DNA from: Cyanobacteriota bacterium erpe_2018_sw_21hr_WHONDRS-SW48-000092_B_bin.40
GTDB taxonomy: Bacteria > Cyanobacteriota > Vampirovibrionia > Obscuribacterales > Obscuribacteraceae
Reading direction: 5' to 3'
Length of the DNA stretch: 34,620 nucleotides
Assembly: GCA_030917395.1 (NCBI GenBank)
Contig: JAUPUU010000165.1
Coordinates: 1 to 34,620 of the forward strand
The notes under the pieces were generated by a model that was not told the origin of the DNA, ran no database searches, and worked only from the letters and a program-made list of their open reading frames with translations. Below, one piece after another: positions 7,424-15,486 of this stretch. Every line of letters begins with the position of its first letter. Positions within the stretch are counted from its first letter, which is position 1. The translations under genes and the position numbers were made by a program.

Positions 7424-7951
7424 ATGCTCCTCACCGACCGCTGTGGCATTACACTTACTTCCTTGCCGCACAAACGGCGACCAGGGCTGTTTCCGTTGTG
7501 CACAGCCATTTGTCTTGGTTGGGCCTTCGTGGCCATGTGGTTCACTGTCGCGATTGTCTCACTGGCCGAATGGCCTGCCTGGGGCGTTCTAATTGGTCTT
7601 AGTAGCATCACTTTTGGCGCATTGTTGACTTTGTTTGGCTTTGGCCTTATTCGCGATTCGCGGCGTGAGTATTTACTAGAGTTGACTGAGAGTGAAGTGG
7701 TCTTGGTGGTAACTGATAGAAAGGCGAAGAAAAAAGGCACCCAGATGCTGCTTCTTGCCGATGTTATCTATGCTGAGTATTACCCTTACAATGACTCTGC
7801 TTCGATCATATTTCACACTAACTATTCGCGCATGGAAGTGCCTTTGTGGCCCATGGGTGAGCGAGCCCAAGATGTGGTTGATTTTCTTGACGGTCGCGGT
7901 GTGAGAGTGATTAATGTGCAGTCCGATGACAGCATGCCTTCTGCCAGTTAG
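7424..7951 (+). CDS. Hypothetical two-span membrane protein
   Basis: 175 aa, family not recognised. The first 20 residues are polar and basic. Two hydrophobic helices follow at about 25-47 and 51-74, ending in RDSRREY, so both termini should be cytoplasmic. Residues 78-165 form a beta-rich soluble domain (LLELTESEVVLVV, a KAKKKGTQ turn, then further strands) that resembles the small PH-like domains placed after two-helix hairpins in many bacterial membrane proteins; this is an impression from strand pattern, not a motif match. The chosen ATG has no good Shine-Dalgarno sequence. It is separated from zwf by 178 bases with its own promoter signals, so it is likely a monocistronic gene. Confidence 0.65.
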   Translation: MLLTDRCGITLTSLPHKRRPGLFPLCTAICLGWAFVAMWFTVAIVSLAEWPAWGVLIGLSSITFGALLTLFGFGLIRDSRREYLLELTESEVVLVVTDRKAKKKGTQMLLLADVIYAEYYPYNDSASIIFHTNYSRMEVPLWPMGERAQDVVDFLDGRGVRVINVQSDDSMPSAS

Positions 7952-8034
7952 AAATTGCCACTATATGTGGTGCACTGGTCGCTCATTCTTCTTGCCACCC
8001 TCGATTTCCGCTATCTTGGCTTTGAAGTTACTAT

Positions 8035-8049
8035 TGGCAGTTAATGCCA
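8035..8049. promoter_or_regulatory. TGGCA-N5-TGCCA palindrome upstream of zwf
   Basis: A perfect 5-base inverted repeat with a 5-base centre (TGGCA, GTTAA, TGCCA). It is centred about 40 bases before the proposed zwf -10 element, where an activator would sit. The 15-base dyad is of the size bound by dimeric regulators. It does not match the cyanobacterial NtcA consensus (GTA-N8-TAC). Confidence 0.35.
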
Positions 8050-8078
8050 GTAGCGCAACAACTTAATGCAATCAATAG

Positions 8079-8087
8079 TGCTAAAAT
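8079..8087 (+). promoter_or_regulatory. Extended -10 promoter of the zwf operon
   Basis: TGCTAAAAT: TG, one base, then TAAAAT at 8082-8087. No good -35 box lies 16-18 bases upstream, which fits an extended -10 promoter or one needing an activator. The predicted start near 8094 leaves a leader of about 36 bases. Confidence 0.45.
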
Positions 8088-8129
8088 TTCGACCTTAAAA
8101 CCTGATCTGCCAGGTGACGAGGAGAACAT

Positions 8130-9692
8130 ATGATTGAAGAGAAAGTGCTTGATAATCCACTTCTTGAGGGATTGGCGCTTGATCGGCATGTCGATTCGCT
8201 GTCTTTTGTTATATTCGGCGCCCACGGTGATTTAACCAAGCGCAAGTTAGTGCCAGCTATGTATGCTCTCTTCCTCCAGGGGCTCTTGCCCAGAGGTTTC
8301 GTACTGCTTGGCACTTCGCGGACAAAGATGACTGACGACGAATTTCGCAATTTAATGCGCGATTCTTTGATCAAGTTTGCTCCAGATTTGCCTTATGAAG
8401 AGGATTCTTGGTCAAGATTTGCTACATCGCTTTACTACCGTGCTACTGATTCTTCCACGGCTGAGGGCTACGAAGTAATCAAGAGTACTCTTGCTGAGCT
8501 AGATGCTAAGCACGGTACCAAAGGACGTCATGTCTTTTATCTTTCTACCTCACCCAGTCTCTACCTGCCAATCATTAAAGGCTTAGCAGCTTCAGGGTTG
8601 GTGACCAAAGCCAAAGTTAACGAAGCCTGGCCTCGTGTCGTAATCGAGAAACCGTTTGGTCACGACCTAGCATCATCGATAGCTCTTGACGAAAGTATCC
8701 ATGAAGTAATGCGTGAGCATCAGGTTTATCGCATTGACCACTATCTGGGCAAAGAAACGGTTCAGAACATCATGGTCTTTCGCTTTGCCAACGGTATTTT
8801 TGAGCCACTCTGGAACCGTAATCATATAGATCATATTCAAATCACCAATGCTGAGACAATTGGCGTCGAAGGCCGTGGCGCTTACTATCAAGAAGCTGGC
8901 GCTTTGCGCGATATGGTCCAGAACCACTTGATGCAACTTTTGGCCCTCGTGCTGATGGAGCCCCCCATATCAATGGGAGCCGAGGCTACTCGTGATGAAA
9001 AAATCAAAGTATTGCGCTGTCTCAAACCGCTAAATCCTGCCACCATTGATAAACATGCAGTGCGTGGACAGTACGGTGAGGGTTTCATCGTCGGCTCTCA
9101 AGTGCCTGGCTTTAGAGAGGAAGAGAGTGTCTCTCCTGATGCACCGACTCCCACTTTTGCCGCTCTTAAGCTCGAAGTTGACAACTGGCGTTGGGCTGGG
9201 GTGCCAATTTATATGCGTTCTGGCAAGCGCCTGGCGAAATCTATCACTGAGGTAGCTGTGCACTTTAAGAAAGCACCGCACCGTTTGTTTGAAGGTGATC
9301 AAGGTGAGGCCGATGCCGACGGTCGCCATGATAACGTTTTGGTTATGCAGATTCAGCCGGAAGAGGGCATCTCTCTTAAATTTGCCACCAAACAACCTGG
9401 GCCAACTACGATGGTGCGCTGGCTCAATATGGATTTCAAATACGGTACAGCCTTTGGCGCTCGTACCCCTACGGCCTATGAGCGCTTGATTCTCGATTGC
9501 TTAATTGGAGATCCATCTCTGTACGCCCGCACCGATTTTGTGGAGGCCTCTTGGCAGTACATTGAGCCCTTGCTAGAGCACTGGGATAATGAAAAGCCAG
9601 CAGACTTTCCTAATTATAAGGCTGGTTCATGGGGCCCAAAAGCTGCTGATGACTTAATTGCCTCCACCGGGCATGCCTGGAGAAAGTTATGA
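8130..9692 (+). CDS. zwf: Glucose-6-phosphate 1-dehydrogenase
   Basis: 520 aa, full length. It oxidises glucose 6-phosphate to 6-phosphogluconolactone with NADP, the first step of the oxidative pentose phosphate pathway. The N-terminal coenzyme loop is FGAHGDLTKRKL at 29-40, where most homologues have GASGDL, so the variable middle residue is His. The substrate motif EKPFGHDL is at 173-180 and the active-site signature RIDHYLGKET at 201-210, with His204 and Lys208 in their expected places. GAGGAG just before the ATG (GGAG at 8121-8124) is the best ribosome binding site in this region. It starts the operon zwf-opcA-pgl-gnd. Pairing with opcA is the arrangement known from Cyanobacteria and Actinobacteria. 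Confidence 0.97.
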   Translation: MIEEKVLDNPLLEGLALDRHVDSLSFVIFGAHGDLTKRKLVPAMYALFLQGLLPRGFVLLGTSRTKMTDDEFRNLMRDSLIKFAPDLPYEEDSWSRFATSLYYRATDSSTAEGYEVIKSTLAELDAKHGTKGRHVFYLSTSPSLYLPIIKGLAASGLVTKAKVNEAWPRVVIEKPFGHDLASSIALDESIHEVMREHQVYRIDHYLGKETVQNIMVFRFANGIFEPLWNRNHIDHIQITNAETIGVEGRGAYYQEAGALRDMVQNHLMQLLALVLMEPPISMGAEATRDEKIKVLRCLKPLNPATIDKHAVRGQYGEGFIVGSQVPGFREEESVSPDAPTPTFAALKLEVDNWRWAGVPIYMRSGKRLAKSITEVAVHFKKAPHRLFEGDQGEADADGRHDNVLVMQIQPEEGISLKFATKQPGPTTMVRWLNMDFKYGTAFGARTPTAYERLILDCLIGDPSLYARTDFVEASWQYIEPLLEHWDNEKPADFPNYKAGSWGPKAADDLIASTGHAWRKL

Positions 9693-9704
9693 GTGGAGAA
9701 AACA

Positions 9705-10982
9705 ATGAGTAATCTTCCGAGTGTACCTACAACTGGTTTGCAAAATTCGCAAGATTTGCAAAACTCTCAAGACGATGGGCGCACCCTGTCATTTCTTTCT
9801 GGAAATTTGGCTCAGGTCGATGTGGCAAAAATTGAGCGTGAGCTCAGCCGCCTCTGGGATTCTGCTGGTAGGGCGGCTCAGGATAATTCCGCTGAGGCCA
9901 TTAGCGATAGTAAAAGTAGTTGGACCCCTGTAATTCGAGCCTGCGCTCTCAATGTCGTCTTGCTCTGTGATGAGGGCAAGAATGAGCGCGAATTTGAAAA
10001 CTTGTTAGCTGAGATTACCGTGCGCCACCCTTGTCGGGCAATCTTGGCCGTTATTGCTCTAGCTCAAGTTGAGAAAGTAGAAGCTTGGGTGACTGCGCAC
10101 TGCCATTTCTTGCCGGGGCGACTTGATAAGCAAATGTGTTGCGAGCAAATCACTGTAAAGTGGTCTGGTCAATCTTTTAAGTCTGAAGGTTTAGCCAGTG
10201 TCGTTACTCCACTGGTAATTCCGGAATTGCCATCATGGTTATTTGCTGGTAGCACGCATCTTACTCGTGGCGTTGTTGAGCCGTTCTTAGCGTACTTAGA
10301 CCACTTACTGATTGATAGTCGCTTTAGTGACGACACTGCTGTCTGTGAAGAGCGTCTCACTGCCCTCAAGTCAAAGTGGCAGATCGCCATTGACCTGGCT
10401 GACCGAGCCGTTGTGGTTGATCTTGCCTGGTTGACTTTATCGGCCTGGAGGAAGGCGATCGCTCTTGCATTTGATGATACTGATGTTTCAATCAAACCGA
10501 GTCGATTGCAAGCTGTAAAAGCTATTACCATTAACTATGGTGGTGATGCTAAAGGCTTCAGTCAGGCTCTTTTGTTGGCCAGTTGGTTGACTTCACGTAT
10601 CAAACTTGAACCTACTGCAGCCAGTCTATCCAGCAGCGGTTGGCAGGCTCAGTACAGTAAACCAGGTTCTACCGAGACTATGCAGGTCAATCTAGTGTCT
10701 GTGGCAGATTCTTGTACTGGTATTAACAGTTTCGAGATGACTTTCACTGATGGTAGCGATAAGCTCAATGTCGATTTTGTCAGTGGCGCTTTGAAAGTTA
10801 GCAATGCTGGAAATTATGAGTATATGGAGCTACCCTGGTCTAGCGCTCGCGATAAAGAAGGTTCTGTAGAGCCAGTCTTCAATGAGTTAGTTGACTTTGC
10901 CTTTGAGCACTATGCTAAAGACGGGGTATTTTTGGCAGCCGCTCAGCACGCTGTGAAGTTGCTTGGAAACTGCCAATGTTGA
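9705..10982 (+). CDS. opcA: Glucose-6-phosphate dehydrogenase assembly protein OpcA
   Basis: 425 aa from the ATG at 9705, which has GGAG at 9695-9698; an in-frame GTG at 9693 directly after the zwf stop is the alternative. The family pattern is clear: RACALNVVLLCDE (about 78-90), RHPCRAI (about 106-112), LPGRLDKQMCCEQI (about 135-148) and VVTPLVIPELPSWLF (about 165-179). OpcA acts as an allosteric activator or assembly factor of G6PDH in cyanobacteria and is a thioredoxin target there. The protein ends in Cys-Gln-Cys, a possible redox pair. Residues near 13-24 are an 18-base in-frame duplication (LQNSQD twice). The last 7 bases overlap the start of pgl. Confidence 0.92.
   Translation: MSNLPSVPTTGLQNSQDLQNSQDDGRTLSFLSGNLAQVDVAKIERELSRLWDSAGRAAQDNSAEAISDSKSSWTPVIRACALNVVLLCDEGKNEREFENLLAEITVRHPCRAILAVIALAQVEKVEAWVTAHCHFLPGRLDKQMCCEQITVKWSGQSFKSEGLASVVTPLVIPELPSWLFAGSTHLTRGVVEPFLAYLDHLLIDSRFSDDTAVCEERLTALKSKWQIAIDLADRAVVVDLAWLTLSAWRKAIALAFDDTDVSIKPSRLQAVKAITINYGGDAKGFSQALLLASWLTSRIKLEPTAASLSSSGWQAQYSKPGSTETMQVNLVSVADSCTGINSFEMTFTDGSDKLNVDFVSGALKVSNAGNYEYMELPWSSARDKEGSVEPVFNELVDFAFEHYAKDGVFLAAAQHAVKLLGNCQC
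9738..9773 (+). repeat. 18-base tandem duplication in opcA
   Basis: Two adjacent 18-base units (9738-9755 and 9756-9773), 15 of 18 bases identical, encode LQNSQD twice in the non-conserved N-terminal tail of OpcA. All three differences are silent, so it is an older duplication kept in frame. Confidence 0.85.
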
Positions 10983-11764
10983 GTGCGCTAAAGACTATCG
11001 TTGTGCATAATCAGACGATCAACATCGCTGTAGATCAGTCTCATCTATTTGCAGCTTTGGCAGAGCGAATTACAGAACTTGCTCGTCAGTCTATTGCCCA
11101 AGATGGCCTGTTCTCAATGGCTCTTTCTGGCGGAAGCACGCCAAAGGGGCTTTATCGTCAAATGGCGTTGCTGTCTGAACAACAGTTTCCCTGGAATATG
11201 ACCTATCTTTTTCTAGGTGATGAGCGTTGTGTGCCTCATAGCGACAATGACAGCAACTATAAAATGATTAGTGACAACCTGCTCTCACATATTTCTATTC
11301 CGTCCACAAACGTTTTCCCTACGATCAATCAAGATAAAGATCCTGATCAATCGGCCAAAGTTTATGAGCAAACTCTACGGCGCTTTTTTAAACCAAAAGA
11401 TAAGACACAACAAGAATTCCCGCATTTTTCCTTGGCTCTTATGGGCTTGGGCGAAGACGGTCATACTGCCTCATTATTTCCTGGTAGCGAGGCTCTTGAT
11501 GAAGAGAGCCGTCTTTGTGTTGCCAATAAAGTGAAAACTGATGCCCTTGATACCACCCGCTTGACCCTAACAAGGCCGGTCTTCGCCCATGCTAAGAAGG
11601 TCTTCTTTCTGGCTTCCGGTGACAGTAAAACTAAAATTTTTAACGATGTTGTATCCCATCCTGAAAAAGGCTATCCCTCACAGCTTGTGATCGGTGATTG
11701 TCTGCCAGGAGTCGTGGAATGGTTTGTAGATGAGCCTTGTGCAAGGCTAATTTTAAAGGAGTAG
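10976..11764 (+). CDS. pgl: 6-phosphogluconolactonase (DevB/Pgl type)
   Basis: 262 aa, a normal DevB-type length. It hydrolyses 6-phosphogluconolactone to 6-phosphogluconate, the step between Zwf and Gnd. Visible motifs are SGGSTPKGLY at 51-60 (phosphate loop), the FLGDERCVP segment ending at residue 87, and MGLGEDGHTASLFPG at about 155-169, the family's catalytic His region. The ATG overlaps the opcA end by 7 bases, indicating translational coupling. Two bases separate its stop from the gnd ATG. The related glucosamine-6-phosphate isomerases share the fold, but operon position and the GEDGHTASLFPG motif point to lactonase. Confidence 0.95.
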   Translation: MLSALKTIVVHNQTINIAVDQSHLFAALAERITELARQSIAQDGLFSMALSGGSTPKGLYRQMALLSEQQFPWNMTYLFLGDERCVPHSDNDSNYKMISDNLLSHISIPSTNVFPTINQDKDPDQSAKVYEQTLRRFFKPKDKTQQEFPHFSLALMGLGEDGHTASLFPGSEALDEESRLCVANKVKTDALDTTRLTLTRPVFAHAKKVFFLASGDSKTKIFNDVVSHPEKGYPSQLVIGDCLPGVVEWFVDEPCARLILKE

Positions 11765-11766
11765 CA

Positions 11767-13245
11767 ATGGCTAGTGATGACAAAAAAGGCGACAGCAGTT
11801 TGAGTGCTATCGGTCTAGTAGGCCTCGGTGTCATGGGCGAAAACCTTGCTCTCAATATCGAGAGAAATGGCTTTAAGATTTCAATTTTCAATCGTAGCCA
11901 TGCCAAGGTCGTTGATTTTGTCGAAGGCCGTGGAAAGGGCAAAAATGTTGTCGGCTGCCCTGATGAGAAGAGTTTTGTCGAGTCGATCGCCAAGCCTAGA
12001 AAGATCATTTTGTTGGTCAAAGCCGGAGAGGCTGTTGATCAAACAATTGACAAATTGAAGCCCTACTTAGAGAAGGGCGACATTATTATTGACGGTGGTA
12101 ATTCCCACTTTACCGATACCATGAAGAGAGAAAAAGCCCTGGCCGCTGAAGGCTTACAGTTCGTGGGCTCTGGTGTATCTGGTGGTGAGGAAGGCGCTCT
12201 TTGGGGGCCCTCACTCATGCCTGGTGGAAATCTTGATGCTTACAAGCAAGTGCAACCAATCTGGGAAGCAATCTCAGCAAAAGTTGATGGCAGCCCATGT
12301 GTAACTTATTTAGGACCAGACGGTGCTGGTCACTTTGTCAAAATGGTGCATAACGGTATCGAATATGGTGATATGCAGCTGATCGCCGAAATCTATGATG
12401 TACTGAGACGGGTGCTCAATATGTCGGCGCAGGACATGGCCGAAGTTTTCACTAACTGGAACAAAGGTCTGCTTGATTCATTCCTAATCGAGATTACTGC
12501 TCAAATTCTATCGGTGGTTGATCCTGAAACCAAGAAACCGCTGGTTGATCTGATTCTCGACAAAGCTGGACAAAAAGGTACTGGTAAATGGACATCAGAA
12601 GCCGCCCTTGACCTGGGCGTTCCAGTACCAACAATTGATGCTGCCTTGACTGGACGTGTGCTTTCATCGATGAAAGAGGAGCGTAAGTTAGCATCTACAG
12701 TGTTTGCATCGGTCACCAGTGAGCTAGCGAAAGTGCCACCAGCCGATAAGAGCTTGATTGGTCATTTAGAAAAGGCCCTCTATGCCAGCAAAATTTGTAG
12801 CTATGCTCAAGGTATGGCCTTAATCAAAGCTGGATCTGACAAATACAATTGGGGCGTTAATCTCTCCGAGTGTGCTCGTATCTGGAGAGGCGGCTGTATT
12901 ATTCGCGCCCAGCTACTTGAGCGAATCCGTACAGCTTTTGATCGCAACAACAGCTTGCCTAACTTGTTAATCGATCCTGATTTTGCTGTTTGGATGGCTA
13001 ATTCGCATGAGTCGTTGCGGGCAGTGGTACAAGAAGCTGTCAAACGTGGCATTCCAGTACCCGCTCTAACGGCGAGTTTGTCGTATTTCGATAGCTATCG
13101 CAGTGCCCAGCTTCCGCAAAATCTTACTCAAGCTCAGCGAGATTTCTTCGGTGCCCATACCTATGAGCGGGTGGATAAACCAGAAGTCGGATTTGTGCAC
13201 AGTGAATGGATGGAATTGATTAAGCAGCCAATTAACTCAAAATAA
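11767..13245 (+). CDS. gnd: 6-phosphogluconate dehydrogenase, decarboxylating
   Basis: 492 aa from the ATG at 11767, chosen because AAGGAG ends 5 bases upstream; a longer in-frame ATG at 11737 would lie inside pgl. It converts 6-phosphogluconate to ribulose 5-phosphate, CO2 and NADPH. The Rossmann motif GLVGLGVMGENLA is at 16-28, IIDGGNSHFTDT at about 107-118, the substrate loop GSGVSGGEEGALWGPSLMPGG at 134-154, and catalytic Lys192 and Asn196 in HFVKMVHNGIEYGD. The all-helical C-terminal domain with KGTGKWTSEAA and the R-G-G-C-I-I-R motif is present, so this is the long dimeric form. It completes the oxidative pentose phosphate set in one operon. Confidence 0.97.
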   Translation: MASDDKKGDSSLSAIGLVGLGVMGENLALNIERNGFKISIFNRSHAKVVDFVEGRGKGKNVVGCPDEKSFVESIAKPRKIILLVKAGEAVDQTIDKLKPYLEKGDIIIDGGNSHFTDTMKREKALAAEGLQFVGSGVSGGEEGALWGPSLMPGGNLDAYKQVQPIWEAISAKVDGSPCVTYLGPDGAGHFVKMVHNGIEYGDMQLIAEIYDVLRRVLNMSAQDMAEVFTNWNKGLLDSFLIEITAQILSVVDPETKKPLVDLILDKAGQKGTGKWTSEAALDLGVPVPTIDAALTGRVLSSMKEERKLASTVFASVTSELAKVPPADKSLIGHLEKALYASKICSYAQGMALIKAGSDKYNWGVNLSECARIWRGGCIIRAQLLERIRTAFDRNNSLPNLLIDPDFAVWMANSHESLRAVVQEAVKRGIPVPALTASLSYFDSYRSAQLPQNLTQAQRDFFGAHTYERVDKPEVGFVHSEWMELIKQPINSK

Positions 13246-14124
13246 TTGGCCACCTTTTCGCTGACTGCCATTAATGTCGGTACCTTCAATCTCGGAGAGG
13301 CCGACAAAATCATTACCCTTTTCAGCAGAGAAAAGGGTATGCATAGGGCCGTTGCTAAAGGCGCGCGCAAGCCCGGGGCAAAAATTGCTGGCAAAGCTGA
13401 GCTTCTGAATGTCAACAAATTGCTTCTGGCTAAGGGCAAGAATCTAGACATCATTACTCAGAGCGAAAGCATTGAGACTTATCCGAATTTGCGTCACGAC
13501 TTGAAGCGGCTCACCTATGCTTTGTATTACGCTGAGCTGACTCAGGTCTTTGGCCAGGAGTTGACGGAGGAATGCTCACGGTATTTTGACCGACTTACTC
13601 TTTCTATCGGCCTGATGGCAGCTAGTGGGCGAGATCCAGCCTTGCTCTGTCTCGAATTTGAATTTGCCTTACTTGAGATGCTTGGTATTAGGCCTGAGCT
13701 TAACCATTGCGTCTCTTGTCGTGAAACTCTCAATGAGCGCAATATCAGCGCATTCAATCATGAGCTGGGGGGCCTGGTATGCCAAAAATGCTTCTATAAG
13801 ATTCGTGCCATGGCTTCGCACTCTGGTCCAGTGGCAGCAGAGGTTCATGAAGAACCAACACTGGCTATGAATCAACGGGCTGAAGCAATTGAGAATCAGC
13901 GCAGCAATATTTACGTAACGCCCTTGGTCTGGAAAAGGATGGTTTTGGCTCGTATTGCTTCTGCCAGTATCAATATTGAGGGTAATGAGCCGGACTATGA
14001 GCCTCGGGCTAACGACAGTATCAAAATGGCAACAAGTGCCGCTCGACGTGTTTTGCAAAGCTATATTGAGTACAAGTCAGGGAGACGAATGCGCGCTCTT
14101 GACCTGCTTGCTGACTTGGTTTAA
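13246..14124 (+). CDS. recO: DNA repair protein RecO
   Basis: 292 aa. RecO loads RecA with RecF/RecR during recombinational repair. The N-terminal OB-fold starts with the expected TAINVGTFNLGEADKIITLFS pattern, including the conserved GEAD. A zinc-finger with Cys155, Cys158, Cys179 and Cys182 follows, then a helical C-terminal region. It is longer than the roughly 240 residues of E. coli RecO, mainly from an insertion after the second CxxC (about 185-225). The start must be the TTG at 13246, directly after the gnd TAA: no other start codon exists before the conserved region, and there is no Shine-Dalgarno sequence. Translation is probably coupled to gnd. Confidence 0.9.
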   Translation: MATFSLTAINVGTFNLGEADKIITLFSREKGMHRAVAKGARKPGAKIAGKAELLNVNKLLLAKGKNLDIITQSESIETYPNLRHDLKRLTYALYYAELTQVFGQELTEECSRYFDRLTLSIGLMAASGRDPALLCLEFEFALLEMLGIRPELNHCVSCRETLNERNISAFNHELGGLVCQKCFYKIRAMASHSGPVAAEVHEEPTLAMNQRAEAIENQRSNIYVTPLVWKRMVLARIASASINIEGNEPDYEPRANDSIKMATSAARRVLQSYIEYKSGRRMRALDLLADLV

Positions 14125-14160
14125 CCATTTGCAATATCTTTTTGTAATGTTTTTGACCTT

Positions 14161-14189
14161 TTGAAAAGTGCTTGAAAAGCGGCTAAAAT
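14161..14189 (+). promoter_or_regulatory. Sigma70-type promoter of glyA
   Basis: TTGAAA (14161-14166), a 17-base spacer and TAAAAT (14184-14189): the best paired promoter in the window. Transcription would begin near 14196, about 22 bases before the glyA ATG at 14218, with GGAG (14208-14211) in the leader. The leader is too short for a riboswitch. Confidence 0.75.
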
Positions 14190-14217
14190 AGCGTGTACAA
14201 GACCGTTGGAGAGAAGA

Positions 14218-15486
14218 ATGAGTTTAACTAATAGCCATCTGGCCAATAGCGATCCTGCCCTGTTTGAGATGATCAACAGAGAGCTAGTACGCCAGCAGAA
14301 CAGTATCGAGTTAATTGCTTCTGAAAATTTTGTCAGTGAAGCAGTGCTTGAGGCTCAAGGCTCGGTCTTGACAAATAAGTATGCTGAAGGCTTGCCTGGC
14401 AAGCGTTATTACGGCGGTTGTGAGAATGTTGATGCAGTTGAGCGCTTAGCCATTGAAAGAGTAAAGCAACTGTTTGGTGCCCCCCATGCTAATGTGCAGC
14501 CCCATAGTGGTGCTCAAGCAAACATGGCGGTGTTTTTCGCCATGCTCAAACCTGGTGATTCTATCCTCGGAATGGCTTTAGACCAGGGTGGTCACCTCAC
14601 CCATGGCTCACCGGTCAATATGTCAGGCAAGTGGTTCGATGCCCACTTCTATGGTGTTGATCCGCAAACTGGCTTGCTTGACTATGACATGGCCGAAAAG
14701 GTTGCCCATGCCGTTAAGCCCAAGATTATCGTCTGTGGTGCTAGCAATTATCCACGCATCATTGATTTTGCCCGGATGCGGCAGATCGCAGATAGCGTTG
14801 GCGCTTACTTGATGGCTGACATTGCTCATATAGCTGGTCTTGTGGTGGCTGGCCTCCATCCAAATCCTTTCCCCCATGCCCACTTTGTCACCACGACTAC
14901 TCACAAAACCCTCCGTGGTCCACGTGGTGGTGTGGTTATGTCGTTAGAAGAATTTGCACCGCTGGTTGATAAAGCCGTATTCCCTGGTATTCAGGGTGGA
15001 CCATTGATGCATGTTATTGCCGCTAAAGCAGCAGCCTTTGGTGAAGCCTTGCAGCCAGAATTCAAAATCTATCAAAAGGCAATTGTAGACAATGCTAAGG
15101 TTCTCGCCGCTACCCTGGTAGAAGAGGGTTTGGCAATTGTCTCTGGTGGCACCGATAACCATTTGATGACAGTTGATTTGCGCCCCATCGCTATGACAGG
15201 CAAGAAGGCCAGTGCTGTTCTTGAAGAAGTGAATATCACTACCAATAAAAATGCCGTGCCTAATGATCCAGAAAAACCAATGGTGACTAGCGGTATCCGT
15301 TTAGGTACTCCGGCGGTGAGCAGCCGCGGTATGGGTGTGAACGAAATGAAGGCAATTGGTTCAGCCATTGCTGCAACATTGAAGGCACCTGAAGATGAAG
15401 CTGTTAAAGCTCAGTCACGTAAAACTGTCGAGGAGCTTTGTAAGAAGTTTCCACTCTACGAGAGCAAGCTAGCAGCTGTTAGATGA
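14218..15486 (+). CDS. glyA: Serine hydroxymethyltransferase
   Basis: 422 aa from the ATG at 14218, preceded by GGAG 6 bases upstream; a TTG at 14206 in frame is less likely. This PLP enzyme interconverts serine and glycine, charging tetrahydrofolate with a one-carbon unit. Near-identical family motifs include [47 protein letters not shown] with its PLP-stacking His neighbours, and [14 protein letters not shown] with the Schiff-base lysine at 230. The protein is full length. It has its own strong promoter inside an otherwise unbroken gene run. The next gene starts inside its stop codon (ATGA). Confidence 0.97.
   Translation: MSLTNSHLANSDPALFEMINRELVRQQNSIELIASENFVSEAVLEAQGSVLTNKYAEGLPGKRYYGGCENVDAVERLAIERVKQLFGAPHANVQPHSGAQANMAVFFAMLKPGDSILGMALDQGGHLTHGSPVNMSGKWFDAHFYGVDPQTGLLDYDMAEKVAHAVKPKIIVCGASNYPRIIDFARMRQIADSVGAYLMADIAHIAGLVVAGLHPNPFPHAHFVTTTTHKTLRGPRGGVVMSLEEFAPLVDKAVFPGIQGGPLMHVIAAKAAAFGEALQPEFKIYQKAIVDNAKVLAATLVEEGLAIVSGGTDNHLMTVDLRPIAMTGKKASAVLEEVNITTNKNAVPNDPEKPMVTSGIRLGTPAVSSRGMGVNEMKAIGSAIAATLKAPEDEAVKAQSRKTVEELCKKFPLYESKLAAVR

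Noticed and set aside
14119-14129. GGTTTAACC palindrome at the recO end as a terminator
   Set aside because: Stem is only four or five bases and no T-run follows it.
14125-14217. Possible glycine riboswitch before glyA
   Set aside because: The gap is 93 bases and the predicted leader only about 22; no paired aptamer elements are visible.
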